From assembly GCA_964608735.1 (NCBI GenBank), contig CAZSPL010000021.1, positions 1-27,135 of the forward strand: 27,135 nt of DNA. Direction: 5' to 3'. This document shows positions 1-7,887 of the stretch, piece by piece. Under the pieces are notes generated by a model, which was not told the origin of the DNA, made no database searches, and saw nothing but the letters and a program-made list of their open reading frames with translations. Each line of letters starts with the position of its first letter. Positions within the stretch are counted from its first letter, which is position 1. Position numbers and translations under genes: made by a program. This DNA is from CAZSPL01 sp964608735 (GTDB lineage: Bacteria; JAJVIF01; JAPKYR01; CAZSPL01).

Positions 1-31
1 AACTAATAATGCGAGTAATTTTTTATTTAAT

Positions 32-74
32 CCCGGTATGTTTTGAGACGGTCTCTCGGAATGCCGGGTTTTTT
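32..74 (+). terminator. Rho-independent terminator of a gene left of the window
   Basis: An 8-bp stem (CCCGGTAT at 32-39 with ATGCCGGG at 61-68, including one G-U pair) closes a 21-nt loop and is followed by six T residues (69-74) on the plus strand. It would end a plus-strand transcript that enters from before base 1. The loop is longer than usual, so a folding check would help. Confidence 0.6.
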
Positions 75-110
75 AGAAGCGTGCGTGCTCCCGCCCTGGT
101 CCTTGTCGAT

Positions 111-137
111 AAAAAAGCCCGGCGGTTAAGCCGGGCT
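111..137 (-). terminator. Rho-independent terminator of the minus-strand lipoprotein gene
   Basis: A perfect 8-bp stem, AGCCCGGC (116-123) with GCCGGGCT (130-137) and a 6-nt loop, is followed on the minus strand by six T residues (bases 111-116 read as AAAAAA on plus). It lies about 27 nt past the stop codon of the lipoprotein gene ending at 164 and is the natural end of that transcript. Confidence 0.85.
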
Positions 138-163
138 GAAAAATGACACTAAGACATCAGTGC

Positions 164-2248
164 TTAGTATGTAATAATCTCCATATCATCGAAGGCAAAC
201 CCGCTGTTGTAGCCGTAGCCGCATTCGTCAGGCTGTAACTGGAAGCAGACTTTAACGGTCTGGCCATAGTACGTAGCCGGGATGACAAGGTCGAGGTACG
301 CGGTCAGGCTTCCGGGGAACGCGCCGCCGCCATAGCTTTGAGTGCTGTTCCATCCGCCCTGACTGGCCATCGGGCCATATCCGCAGTCGTACGCGATAAC
401 CGGGTATGTGCTGCCATGCGCTGTTGTATTATCCAGAATCGCGCCCCCTGTGGGGACCGTGGCGTTAGTGGCGTCAAACGGGGCGATACCCGGAGTCGAA
501 CTCGGGGCTATCTTCCAGTTGGAGTTGCAGAAGTAGATCCATGAGCCGGGGCCCAATCCAATACACTGGTAAACCCTGAGGTTGACCTCTGAAGCTCCGC
601 TCGGGATATCGAAGGGTACGGATACCACGGTGGAGAGGTAGCCGCCATCAGCGGAGGTACCGCTGCTCTGGCTTCGGATATTACCCGCGCCGCTGGGGCC
701 GTTGGGCCCGGCGGAAGTCCACAGGGGATCGGGCTGCGGACCGCAACTCTCCCACTGTGTGCAGTCGTAGGACCAATCCGCGGGGTCTGAGTCGAAGTTT
801 TCGCTAAAGCCGTGAGAAACCGCGAATCCGTCAGCGAGCACGGCCGGCGTGCCGCATCCGTTGTAGAGAACGACATCCCAGTCGCCCTCAGTAGCGGAAG
901 TGCTTATGTTCAGGTCGCCTGTGACCGTGGTCGCGCTGACCCATACGACATTCGTGGCCACTATATCGGATTCGCCTGTCATCTGGAGGGCGAAACCGAG
1001 GGATGTGCCGTCGAGGATGTCCGTACCGGTCACGGTGACACCGGTGAGCACGCCGTCGCCGGAATTAGGATGAATATCGGTAATTCCGCACGCCGGGCAG
1101 TCGGTGACCGTGGCGACGTAGGGGAATCCACACCAGATGGGTTCATCATACATCGAGTTGCTCGCTGGGAGCAGATCCAAGAACCATGATTCGCCGAATG
1201 TGGAAACGTCATACGCCTTGATTATGACATCGACCTCCCCGGTAGTCGTCGGAGTACCGGCAACGCCGAGGAAGTCCCACATATGCGAGTAAGGAGTGGA
1301 ACCGGGGCCGATGTCGGTGCTGAAGGTTGTCTCCGGGACACCGAGCGCCGGGCACTCGAGGGTGACATCGGCGATGTTGTTCTGCCAGTCCCAGATTTCG
1401 ACCATAACGCTGAACATACCACCGCCGCTGCCGCCGGCGTAATACAGGCTGTTCGCAAGCTCGGTTACGTTGGCGCAGAAGGCCTCGGCGCTGTTAGCCG
1501 TGGTGATGTCGAAATCATCGATGGTGATAGGTGCATCGCCGACCGGCCAATTGTAGTTGGCATAGATCGCATAGTTGAAGACAAGGAAGTCATAGGTTGT
1601 CGGTGCCCACTCGAGGATATAATGCCTCTCGTTGGTCGCACCTGCACCGTAGGATCCCCTGTTTGCAAGATTGTCCGTGTCACCGAAGAACGTGGCGACA
1701 TCGTCATCGGCCGCGAGGTCATCGCAGAAATACTTGTATCCCGCGATTCCTTCGTAGTTGCCAAAGCTGTCAGGCGCTCCGAGGAGGCCGTCCTGATAGC
1801 CGAAGGGCACGCCGGAGAAGAATTCCGGGCTGGGGATCACGGTTACGCCGTCGGCATTTGCGACGCGAGGACCGAAGCATACGCCACGGACATCAAAGCC
1901 CGTGAATACGTCGTCCCCGGGAATCGGGTGCGTCAGGACGATACCGACATTGACTATTGAATTGTCAAAATCGACCTGAAGGTTATTGAGCCCCATCAAG
2001 CTCAACGCCGGTGGTTCCATGAAACCGAGAACGTTGAGAACCTTATCGGCGGTCCTGAGCTGCGTGATGTCCACGCTGCTGTCCTTGCTGATGGTGATCT
2101 GCCATGTTCCCGTGCAGATGGTACCACCAGCCGACTCGACGACGGCGTCATGCCCCGGGGCCGGGGTTGTGACCTCGGTACCGCCGGAACAGGATACAGC
2201 AACAAGCAGGACCAGGATGAGAGTCAGGCATAGAATGTAGCTTCTCAA
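164..2248 (-). CDS. Large secreted lipoprotein with IPT/TIG-like and C-terminal beta-sandwich regions, function unknown
   Basis: The 694-residue protein starts at a TTG codon (2246-2248), chosen because a full AGGAGG ribosome-binding site (2257-2262 on the minus strand) sits 8 nt upstream. The N-terminus is a lipoprotein signal: a hydrophobic stretch at about residues 5-18 followed by AVSC, with the lipidated cysteine at residue 20. Residues ~25-370 are a domain I do not recognise, rich in Asp, Gly and aromatics, containing a TGFDVRG motif. Residues ~380-475 resemble an IPT/TIG immunoglobulin-like fold (sequence around HPNSGDGV). Residues ~480-694 begin with FSENFDSDPADW and end with FDDMEI, a pattern common in extracellular jelly-roll modules. 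It is most likely anchored in an outer or inner membrane facing outward, possibly binding surface or carbohydrate ligands; that role is inference. The gene is monocistronic, with a terminator 27 nt downstream. Confidence 0.8.
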   Translation of the reverse strand: MRSYILCLTLILVLLVAVSCSGGTEVTTPAPGHDAVVESAGGTICTGTWQITISKDSSVDITQLRTADKVLNVLGFMEPPALSLMGLNNLQVDFDNSIVNVGIVLTHPIPGDDVFTGFDVRGVCFGPRVANADGVTVIPSPEFFSGVPFGYQDGLLGAPDSFGNYEGIAGYKYFCDDLAADDDVATFFGDTDNLANRGSYGAGATNERHYILEWAPTTYDFLVFNYAIYANYNWPVGDAPITIDDFDITTANSAEAFCANVTELANSLYYAGGSGGGMFSVMVEIWDWQNNIADVTLECPALGVPETTFSTDIGPGSTPYSHMWDFLGVAGTPTTTGEVDVIIKAYDVSTFGESWFLDLLPASNSMYDEPIWCGFPYVATVTDCPACGITDIHPNSGDGVLTGVTVTGTDILDGTSLGFALQMTGESDIVATNVVWVSATTVTGDLNISTSATEGDWDVVLYNGCGTPAVLADGFAVSHGFSENFDSDPADWSYDCTQWESCGPQPDPLWTSAGPNGPSGAGNIRSQSSGTSADGGYLSTVVSVPFDIPSGASEVNLRVYQCIGLGPGSWIYFCNSNWKIAPSSTPGIAPFDATNATVPTGGAILDNTTAHGSTYPVIAYDCGYGPMASQGGWNSTQSYGGGAFPGSLTAYLDLVIPATYYGQTVKVCFQLQPDECGYGYNSGFAFDDMEIITY

Positions 2249-2508
2249 AATAGAAACCTCCTAAAAAGAAATATAATATTTGTTAAGAACACACTATATA
2301 TATGTTAGCCCAAGCCCAGGAGAGGGATAGGGAGACTTACTGTCAGCCGCCGCTATGCAGTCAACCTTGCCTGATTTACTTAATTAGATGCAAACCGTTG
2401 CTGTTTAAATAGCTGGAATCATTTTTTCACAGCAAACGAACGATATCGATTTTAATGGATTGCCCGGGGTTTGGCAAGGTCGCATTTTGCTTATGGAGCG
2501 CCAGATTA

Positions 2509-2545
2509 CGCGATAACTGCCACAGGGGAGGGGATTGTGATCGCG
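2509..2545. other. Bulged hairpin with purine-rich loop
   Basis: CGCGAT (2509-2514) pairs perfectly with ATCGCG (2540-2545). After a 6-nt one-sided bulge, CACA (2521-2524) pairs with TGTG (2536-2539), leaving a GGGGAGGGGAT loop. There is no following T-run, so it does not look like a terminator. It could be part of a non-coding RNA or a regulatory structure; the assignment is tentative. Confidence 0.3.
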
Positions 2546-2685
2546 CCAGGCAGCTTGTAAGAATGGCAAAGGCAATTGCTGTCATTGTAAATATTTTAAT
2601 GTGAATTGACGTCGCGCGCCCGCCCAAGAGGCGCTATTTTCCGCGCCGTGCAGGGAGGTATCCCACGCCCTCATCCCTCTTCCAA

Positions 2686-2714
2686 TTGACAATCCGCCTC
2701 GATTTTCGTATTTT
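2686..2714 (+). promoter_or_regulatory. Sigma70-type promoter for the ACP-kbl unit
   Basis: A perfect -35 box TTGACA (2686-2691) is followed after exactly 17 nt by TATTTT (2709-2714, 4 of 6 matches to TATAAT). Transcription would start near 2721, leaving a leader of about 74 nt before the ACP start codon. Confidence 0.65.
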
Positions 2715-2794
2715 TATCATCCGCGCCTTTCAGGGCATTCAAACGCGCTGGAGGGGGCCGGAAGCAGTTGATCACTACATATAGAGGATTATCT

Positions 2795-3034
2795 ATGAAT
2801 AAAGAAGAATTGATCAAGTACATCGTTGACGAGTATGTCGAAGACGACAGCGACGTCACGGAGAGCACGAAGCTGATTTCCGGGGGGATCATCGATTCAT
2901 TTTCGATCGTATCCCTGAAGGGGTGGCTGGAGAAGAAGGCGGGCATCACGATACCCGATGAGATGGGCACGGTGGATAATTTCGAGACCGTGACCAAGAT
3001 CCTCGCGCTCGTCGAGCAGAGAAAGAACGCTTAG
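2795..3034 (+). CDS. Acyl carrier protein
   Basis: This 79-residue acidic protein has the size and four-helix pattern of a stand-alone acyl carrier protein. The phosphopantetheine attachment site reads GGIIDSFSIVSL, with Ser35 the modified serine (DSF in place of the common DSL). The ATG at 2795 is chosen over an in-frame TTG at 2768 because AGAGGA (2783-2788) lies 6 nt before it. As an ACP it would carry an acyl group as a thioester for a partner enzyme in the cytosol. It is not next to fatty-acid synthase genes. Instead it precedes an alpha-oxoamine-synthase-family gene by 79 nt in the same apparent transcript, so a dedicated carrier role for that enzyme is plausible. The divergent sequence makes it unlikely to be the main housekeeping AcpP. 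Confidence 0.88.
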   Translation: MNKEELIKYIVDEYVEDDSDVTESTKLISGGIIDSFSIVSLKGWLEKKAGITIPDEMGTVDNFETVTKILALVEQRKNA

Positions 3035-3113
3035 GTTGGCAAAGGGCGGGGGGTAAAATCACATACAGGAGCTGCGCCTCCGCGAACCGGTGTGCGCAAG
3101 GAAAGGAGAAATC

Positions 3114-4361
3114 ATGGCATTCACAGGCGCAAAGGAATTTCTTGCGAACGAAATTCAGACGATGCGGGACTCCGGCTTGTACAAGGAGGAGCGGTATATC
3201 CACTCGCCGCAGGCCGCGGATATCGTTGTCGAATACCCGCCCGGAGCAGCGGAGAAGAAGGTTGTCAACTTCTGTGCTAATAACTACCTGGGTCTCTCCA
3301 GTCATCCGGCGGTCATCGAGGCCGCGCACAAGGCGCTCGACAGCCGTGGCTACGGCATGTCCAGTGTACGATTCATCTGCGGCACACAGGATCTTCACAA
3401 GCAGCTTGAAGCGAAGATCACCGAGTTCTCGGGGACCGAGGACACTATCCTCTTCGCGAGCTGCCTCGATGCCAACGCCGCGATATTCGAAGCGGTCCTC
3501 GGGCCGGAAGACGCCACCATCGCCGACAGGCTGGTGCACGCGTCGATAGTTGACGGCATCCGCCTCTGCAAGGCCAAGCAGTTCAACTACAAGCATCTCG
3601 ACATGGAGCATCTCGAAAGCAAGCTGGTGGAAGCATCCGGGGAATGCAGGTTCAAGATGATAATCACCGATGGCGCGTTTTCGATGGACGGTGATGTCAC
3701 GCCGATGAACGAGATCGTCGAACTCGCCGAGAAGCACGACGCGATGGTCATGTTCGACGACGCCCACTGTACCGGCTTTATCGGCAAGACCGGGCGCGGT
3801 ACCCACGAGCATTTCGGCGTGATGGGGCGAGTCGACGCGATTACTTCGACGCTCGGAAAGGCAATGGGCGGCGCGTCGGGCGGTTATGTCACCGGTCGGA
3901 AGGAGATCGTCGAGATGCTCCGACAGCGCGGACGGCCCTACTTGTTTTCCAACGCCGTACCGCCGATGATTGCCGCGGGCGGCATCAAGGTTATCGAGCT
4001 TCTTTCAAGCACTACGGACCTCAGGGACAAGCTCGAGAAAAACACGAAGTACTTCCGCCAGAAGATGACCGACGCCGGGTTCGGTATCCGCGAAGGATTC
4101 CACCCGATAGTGCCGATAATGCTTTATAACGCCAAGCTGGCGCAGGACTTCGCGCGCGATCTCTACGCCGAGGGCATCTATGTCATCGGGTTCTTCTTCC
4201 CGGTCGTCGCAAAGGGCCTGGCTCGCATCAGGGTCCAGCTCTCAGCCGGACACGAGATGGAGCACATCGACAAGGCCATCGCCGCGTTCACCAAGATCGG
4301 CAAGAAGTATGACATCCTCGGAAAGACCAAGGACCAGATAATCGAGAAGTACGGGCTGTAG
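3114..4361 (+). CDS. kbl: Glycine C-acetyltransferase (2-amino-3-ketobutyrate CoA ligase) family PLP enzyme
   Basis: The 415-residue protein belongs to the alpha-oxoamine synthases, PLP enzymes that condense an acyl thioester with an amino acid. It closely follows the Kbl pattern: CANNYLGLSSHP (~residues 54-65), SVRFICGTQD (~84-93), DGAFSMDGD, FDDAH (Asp215 for the PLP nitrogen, His218 for ring stacking), and STLGKAMGGASGGY with the Schiff-base Lys249. Kbl proper makes or cleaves 2-amino-3-oxobutyrate from glycine and acetyl-CoA in threonine breakdown (EC 2.3.1.29). The ATG at 3114 is preceded by AGGAG 5 nt upstream and is preferred to the in-frame GTG at 3090. The protein is about 17 residues longer than E. 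coli Kbl, mostly at the C-terminus. No threonine dehydrogenase gene is adjacent; the neighbour is an ACP, so an acyl-ACP-using relative (as in serine palmitoyltransferase) is an alternative, though the motifs favour Kbl. Confidence 0.9.
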   Translation: MAFTGAKEFLANEIQTMRDSGLYKEERYIHSPQAADIVVEYPPGAAEKKVVNFCANNYLGLSSHPAVIEAAHKALDSRGYGMSSVRFICGTQDLHKQLEAKITEFSGTEDTILFASCLDANAAIFEAVLGPEDATIADRLVHASIVDGIRLCKAKQFNYKHLDMEHLESKLVEASGECRFKMIITDGAFSMDGDVTPMNEIVELAEKHDAMVMFDDAHCTGFIGKTGRGTHEHFGVMGRVDAITSTLGKAMGGASGGYVTGRKEIVEMLRQRGRPYLFSNAVPPMIAAGGIKVIELLSSTTDLRDKLEKNTKYFRQKMTDAGFGIREGFHPIVPIMLYNAKLAQDFARDLYAEGIYVIGFFFPVVAKGLARIRVQLSAGHEMEHIDKAIAAFTKIGKKYDILGKTKDQIIEKYGL

Positions 4362-4384
4362 AATTTCCGGAAAAGAGATTAAAT

Positions 4385-4410
4385 ACCCCCGCAAACGCGG
4401 GGGTTTGTTT
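4385..4410 (+). terminator. Rho-independent terminator after kbl
   Basis: A perfect 8-bp stem ACCCCCGC (4385-4392) / GCGGGGGT (4397-4404) with an AAAC tetraloop is followed by TTGTTTTAT. It lies 23 nt past the kbl stop and should end the ACP-kbl transcript. Confidence 0.88.
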
Positions 4411-4437
4411 TATACTTGCGTGGGACAGAAGGCTCAG

Positions 4438-4830
4438 ATGCCTGAAAAAATTGCAAAAAACGCCGAGCGGAAGCGAACCTGTGGATTCCGATTCTCATGG
4501 ATTGACGCTGTCGTGATTGTCGCGGCCGCGCTCATCGCGTGGCAATCCTGGCAGTGGAAATCCATTGTTTCGATTTTCATCTTCGTCGTTGTGAATTTCT
4601 TCCTGTTCTGTAATGTATTCAGAATCAGACCGGTGTATGAATACATATGGGCGATCCTGTTTGTTATAAACTGCGCCGTCACCTCATTTTTTGGTGCGGA
4701 AGAATGGTACAAGATGGCGCTCCTGGTTCAGTTACCGTTTACATTGATCGCGATTATCGCCGAAATGCGAAGCCCGCAATATCATGGCGTTTTCTGCCGC
4801 GCATTGAACAGGAAATACGCAGAGAAATAA
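4438..4830 (+). CDS. Small integral membrane protein, function unknown
   Basis: The 130-residue protein has a basic N-terminus followed by four hydrophobic segments: about residues 22-38 (after SWID), 43-62, 67-86 and 93-110. It is probably an inner-membrane protein with three or four spans. A conserved-looking stretch, FRIRPVYEYIWAILFVIN, lies in the middle. The ATG at 4438 is chosen because AGAAGG (4427-4432) is 5 nt upstream; an upstream TTG at 4405 would start inside the preceding terminator. The gene begins 28 nt after that terminator and ends 10 nt before the convergent stop of the DUF2723 gene. No promoter is obvious, so it may depend on read-through. I cannot assign a function. Confidence 0.7.
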   Translation: MPEKIAKNAERKRTCGFRFSWIDAVVIVAAALIAWQSWQWKSIVSIFIFVVVNFFLFCNVFRIRPVYEYIWAILFVINCAVTSFFGAEEWYKMALLVQLPFTLIAIIAEMRSPQYHGVFCRALNRKYAEK

Positions 4831-4840
4831 CATATCGCCC

Positions 4841-6418
4841 CTACTTTTCCAGGGGCTTGAGAAGCAAGACCTCGCCGGACGGTTCATATATCCATGAATC
4901 GTTAAGCGAAGAGATGTCCCTCGATATATATGTCGGTATTGTGCGGGCGTTCAATTCGACAAGCGACGCTATTGCGTCCTCCTCGTGGGGATTGGCATCT
5001 GGGAAATTCACCCACGGGAATTGCCGCCGAAGGGATTCGACACCCCAGTCGAACTGAAGGTGCTCTGAGTAGATGACGGCGACATCCTTGCGTTCATCCC
5101 CGGCGTCGATATAGTGCTTGTACCACATGGTGAACGCCTGCCCGTAATACTTCTCGATGAGTAGCGATCTCTCGGGCAGCGTTTCATAGACGGCATCGGC
5201 GTATTCCATCGGCCGGTATTCACCGGAAGCATCCGCCCAGGACAGGTTCCCGGCATACGGCACCGCGCACGCAATCACCAGCACGATGAACGCCGGTAGC
5301 ACGAGTCCGCCCGCGCGAAAAGAGGCCAGCCGGCGCATTGCATCGTCAAGCCCGATCATAGCGAGAATCGCCAGACCGATGAATGTGGGCAGCAGGAAAC
5401 TTTGTGTGTCGCCGATATGGTAGTCCATCACCGGCGTGATATTCAGCATCACGAGGCACAGCGCCAGTGTCGCCCCGCGGGCTTTAGAACCGCCCATGAA
5501 CGCGGCGGCAGTGCCCCAGATTGCGGATATAGTGAGGACGAATCCCGTCTCGGCGGTCGGTTCGAACCTGTCGAACAGGCGATGTATCACCTGGTAATCG
5601 AAGCTTACGAACATCAGGTGCTTGAACTGAGAGCCGGAAATAACCCAGTAGAAGCCTCCAAGGGTTTGCGGATTGCCCCAGTCAAACGGGGTATTAGCGG
5701 CGGAACGCAGGGGAAGATAAATGTATGGAAGCAGCCCGATGAAGAATGCGACGACGCTCAGCAGCGCTGTTCTTCCATTCAGGGCGCGGCGTCCGAATAC
5801 GAACGGCGCGAGGACGAGCGGGAAGATAAACGCCGATGAAAGGTGGTTGGTGAGGGTCAGCCCGTATGCGAGCGCGAGGGCGATGAATATCCGGCGGATT
5901 TTCGCATCGCCGGTCTTCTCTTCAAGAAGATGAAATACCTCCAGTATGAGAAGCAAATCGACAGTAACAAACAGGGCGTTAAGGGTGTAGACTTCACTCA
6001 CGAGCGATTGGGAGAGGAATGTGCGCGAGAATCCGAGCGCGAGTCCCGCAGCCATGGGGATTATCCAGGCTGGAAGCCCCAGGCGTCGCGGGTCTTTCGA
6101 AAGAAGTCGATGCATCAGCAGGGAGAGTACCGCGCATGCGAGCGCCGCGCAGAGCGTGCTGAACAGGTTGGTGCGCCACGCGATAGAGTTGACCGGGACG
6201 ATTGTCTGGAAAATCTTCGCGAGCATGCAGTACAGTGGATAACCGGTTGGATGGGGTATGCCGAGAAAGTATGCCGAGCATATGAGGTCGCCGGAATCCT
6301 GTGAATCGTGGATCCAGCTTACCCCGGGCGCGAGAAGCGTTATATCGACTCCGAGGACGATAGCGAATACAAGTAGGCCGAGCCACCATGGACGGCGATA
6401 AACTGAATCGCTCCGCAT
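4841..6418 (-). CDS. DUF2723 multi-spanning membrane protein, glycosyltransferase-like
   Basis: The 525-residue protein is very hydrophobic, with about ten to twelve membrane spans and a soluble C-terminal part (~residues 400-525). The N-terminal signature DSGDLICSAYFLGIPHPTGY (residues ~41-60, first periplasmic loop) is diagnostic for DUF2723. That family is related to TMEM260 and the GT-C protein O-mannosyltransferases, which move sugars from a lipid carrier to acceptors outside the membrane; a similar role here is inference. The frame is open up to an ATG at 6502, but that start lies inside the rho terminator hairpin. The ATG at 6416-6418 (MRSDSVYRRPWW) directly precedes the first span and is preferred, although neither has a clear ribosome-binding site. 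The gene is convergent with the small membrane protein gene (10 nt between stops), with no terminator visible between them. Confidence 0.85.
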   Translation of the reverse strand: MRSDSVYRRPWWLGLLVFAIVLGVDITLLAPGVSWIHDSQDSGDLICSAYFLGIPHPTGYPLYCMLAKIFQTIVPVNSIAWRTNLFSTLCAALACAVLSLLMHRLLSKDPRRLGLPAWIIPMAAGLALGFSRTFLSQSLVSEVYTLNALFVTVDLLLILEVFHLLEEKTGDAKIRRIFIALALAYGLTLTNHLSSAFIFPLVLAPFVFGRRALNGRTALLSVVAFFIGLLPYIYLPLRSAANTPFDWGNPQTLGGFYWVISGSQFKHLMFVSFDYQVIHRLFDRFEPTAETGFVLTISAIWGTAAAFMGGSKARGATLALCLVMLNITPVMDYHIGDTQSFLLPTFIGLAILAMIGLDDAMRRLASFRAGGLVLPAFIVLVIACAVPYAGNLSWADASGEYRPMEYADAVYETLPERSLLIEKYYGQAFTMWYKHYIDAGDERKDVAVIYSEHLQFDWGVESLRRQFPWVNFPDANPHEEDAIASLVELNARTIPTYISRDISSLNDSWIYEPSGEVLLLKPLEK

Positions 6419-6473
6419 ATGGCCACAATGATAGTCGCGCCCGGGCCGCAAAACAAATCGATATCTATGCCCG

Positions 6474-6502
6474 AATAAACAATGCCGGCGCGAGGCCGGC
6501 AT
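6474..6502 (-). terminator. Probable terminator after rho
   Basis: A perfect 8-bp palindromic stem, ATGCCGGC (6482-6489) / GCCGGCAT (6495-6502), has a 5-nt loop and is followed on the minus strand by the T-rich stretch TGTTTATT. It begins 29 nt past the rho stop. The T-run is interrupted, so termination may be partial. Confidence 0.6.
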
Positions 6503-6531
6503 CGATCAGGGTAATTTAAATCGATTTAACT

Positions 6532-7887
6532 TCAATCGAAGGACTTACCGTTTCCGGACTGCCCGTTCTTCATGAAGATGCTGTACCATCCGGGCACGGC
6601 ATCGACGAACAGCTTGTTGTTCGGGAACGCTTTGTTGCTTATTCGGTCTATCACGAACTCGGTGCCGCGGTCCTTGCCCCAGGCATCGAGGATGACCCTC
6701 AGGTTGCGCACGGCTTCGAGCTCTTCGGGCGTATAGAGAAGTTCCTCGTGGCGCGTGGATGACTGGACGATATCGATCGCCGGGAATATCCGCTTGTTGG
6801 CGAGGGCGCGGTCGAGTACGAGCTCCATGTTGCCGGTGCCCTTGAATTCCTCGAAGATGACATCGTCGAGGCGGCTTCCCGTTTCAATCAACGCGCTGGC
6901 GATAATCGTAAGGCTTCCGCCTTCCTCGATATTTCGCGCAGCGCCGAGGAACCGCTTGGGCTTGTGAAGCGAGTTGGGGTCGAGGCCGCCAGAGAGGGTC
7001 TTGCCGGATGACGGCATAACCAGGTTGTACGCCCGCGCGAGGCGGGTGATTGAGTCGAGCAGGATGACGACATCCTTCTTCATCTCGACCAGGCGCTTGG
7101 CCTTGTTGAGCACCATATCCGCGACGACGATATGATGATCCGGCTTCTCGTCGAAACAGCTCGCCACGACCTCGCCCTGGACGTTCCTGTGGAAGTCGGT
7201 GACTTCCTCGGGACGTTCGTCGATGAGCAGGGCGATGAGAATACACTCGGGATGATTCTGCGCGAGTGCGTTCGCGATTTTCTTCAACAGGATCGTCTTG
7301 CCGGCTTTAGGGGGCGATACGATAAGGCCTCGCTGGCCCTTGCCGATGGGGGACAGCAGGTCGATCAACCGGGTGCTGACTTCCTTTGGCTGCGTTTCGA
7401 GTATCAGCCGGTCATCAGGATAAACCGGCGTCAGTTTCTCGAAGATCGGCCGGTTCTGGAGATTGTCGGGGTCGAAGCCATTAATCGCCTCGATGCGAAG
7501 CAACCCGTAGTATTTCTCATTTTCCTTGGGCGGACGCACCTGGCCCGCGATATAGTCCCCGGTGCGGAGACCGAATCGCTTTATCTGCGACAGCGATACG
7601 TAGATATCATCGCCCGACGGAACATAGCCGTTCCTCCTGAGGAAACCGTATCCTTCGCTCAGGATATCGAGAGTGCCTTCCGCGAAGATCAGCCCCGTGC
7701 GTTCGGTCTGGGCCTGGATTATCTTCAGGATCAGGTCGTTCTTCTTGATTCCCGTGACCCCGGAGATATCATACTCCTTGGCCTTTTCGCGAAGGTCGTT
7801 GAGGGTCAGTTCCTCGAGTTCGGCGACATCGAATTTGCTTTCGCTTGATTCCCTTGTCGCAGTTCTCTGTTTAGAATTATTAGGCAT
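6532..7887 (-). CDS. rho: Transcription termination factor Rho
   Basis: The 451-residue protein is a full-length Rho, the hexameric RNA-dependent ATPase that ends transcription at factor-dependent sites. It has a short variable N-terminus (1-25), the Rho N-terminal helical domain (~26-60), the cold-shock-like RNA-binding domain (~62-135, with EGYGFLRR), and the RecA-like motor. The Walker A loop is SPPKAGKT (191-198), Walker B is DVVILLDS (272-279), and the Q/R-loop region has PSSGKTLSGGLDP. A C-terminal tail of about 20 residues (PGWYSIFMKNGQ onward) is slightly unusual. The ATG start at 7885-7887 is supported by GGTGG about 9 nt upstream. It lies 99 nt downstream of the aldolase gene on the same strand and is followed by a hairpin; the two could share a transcript. 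Confidence 0.97.
   Translation of the reverse strand: MPNNSKQRTATRESSESKFDVAELEELTLNDLREKAKEYDISGVTGIKKNDLILKIIQAQTERTGLIFAEGTLDILSEGYGFLRRNGYVPSGDDIYVSLSQIKRFGLRTGDYIAGQVRPPKENEKYYGLLRIEAINGFDPDNLQNRPIFEKLTPVYPDDRLILETQPKEVSTRLIDLLSPIGKGQRGLIVSPPKAGKTILLKKIANALAQNHPECILIALLIDERPEEVTDFHRNVQGEVVASCFDEKPDHHIVVADMVLNKAKRLVEMKKDVVILLDSITRLARAYNLVMPSSGKTLSGGLDPNSLHKPKRFLGAARNIEEGGSLTIIASALIETGSRLDDVIFEEFKGTGNMELVLDRALANKRIFPAIDIVQSSTRHEELLYTPEELEAVRNLRVILDAWGKDRGTEFVIDRISNKAFPNNKLFVDAVPGWYSIFMKNGQSGNGKSFD

Larger units (their letters stand above)
2249..2794. other. 546-nt intergenic region between divergent genes
   Basis: This region separates the divergent lipoprotein gene (minus) and ACP gene (plus). 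It holds the lipoprotein ribosome-binding site at its left end, AT-rich sequence at about 2265-2300 that may contain the lipoprotein promoter (no confident -35/-10 pair found), a bulged hairpin at 2509-2545, and the ACP promoter at 2686-2714. I see no convincing coding gene: the best candidate, a 52-66 codon minus-strand frame at 2427-2627, has no ribosome-binding site. A structured small RNA cannot be excluded. Confidence 0.6.

Noticed and set aside
1283..1960. 225-codon plus-strand open frame antisense to the lipoprotein gene
   Set aside because: Same reasoning: opposite to a well-supported gene with signal peptide, ribosome-binding site and terminator.
2427..2627. Possible small minus-strand protein of 52-66 residues with a lipobox-like LTSC
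   Set aside because: No ribosome-binding site for its TTG or internal ATG, the rest is low-hydrophobicity sequence without domain pattern, and it overlaps the hairpin element; coding potential is not convincing.
5560..5585. GGTTCGAACC string resembling a tRNA T-loop
   Set aside because: It lies inside the DUF2723 coding frame and no cloverleaf can be built around it.
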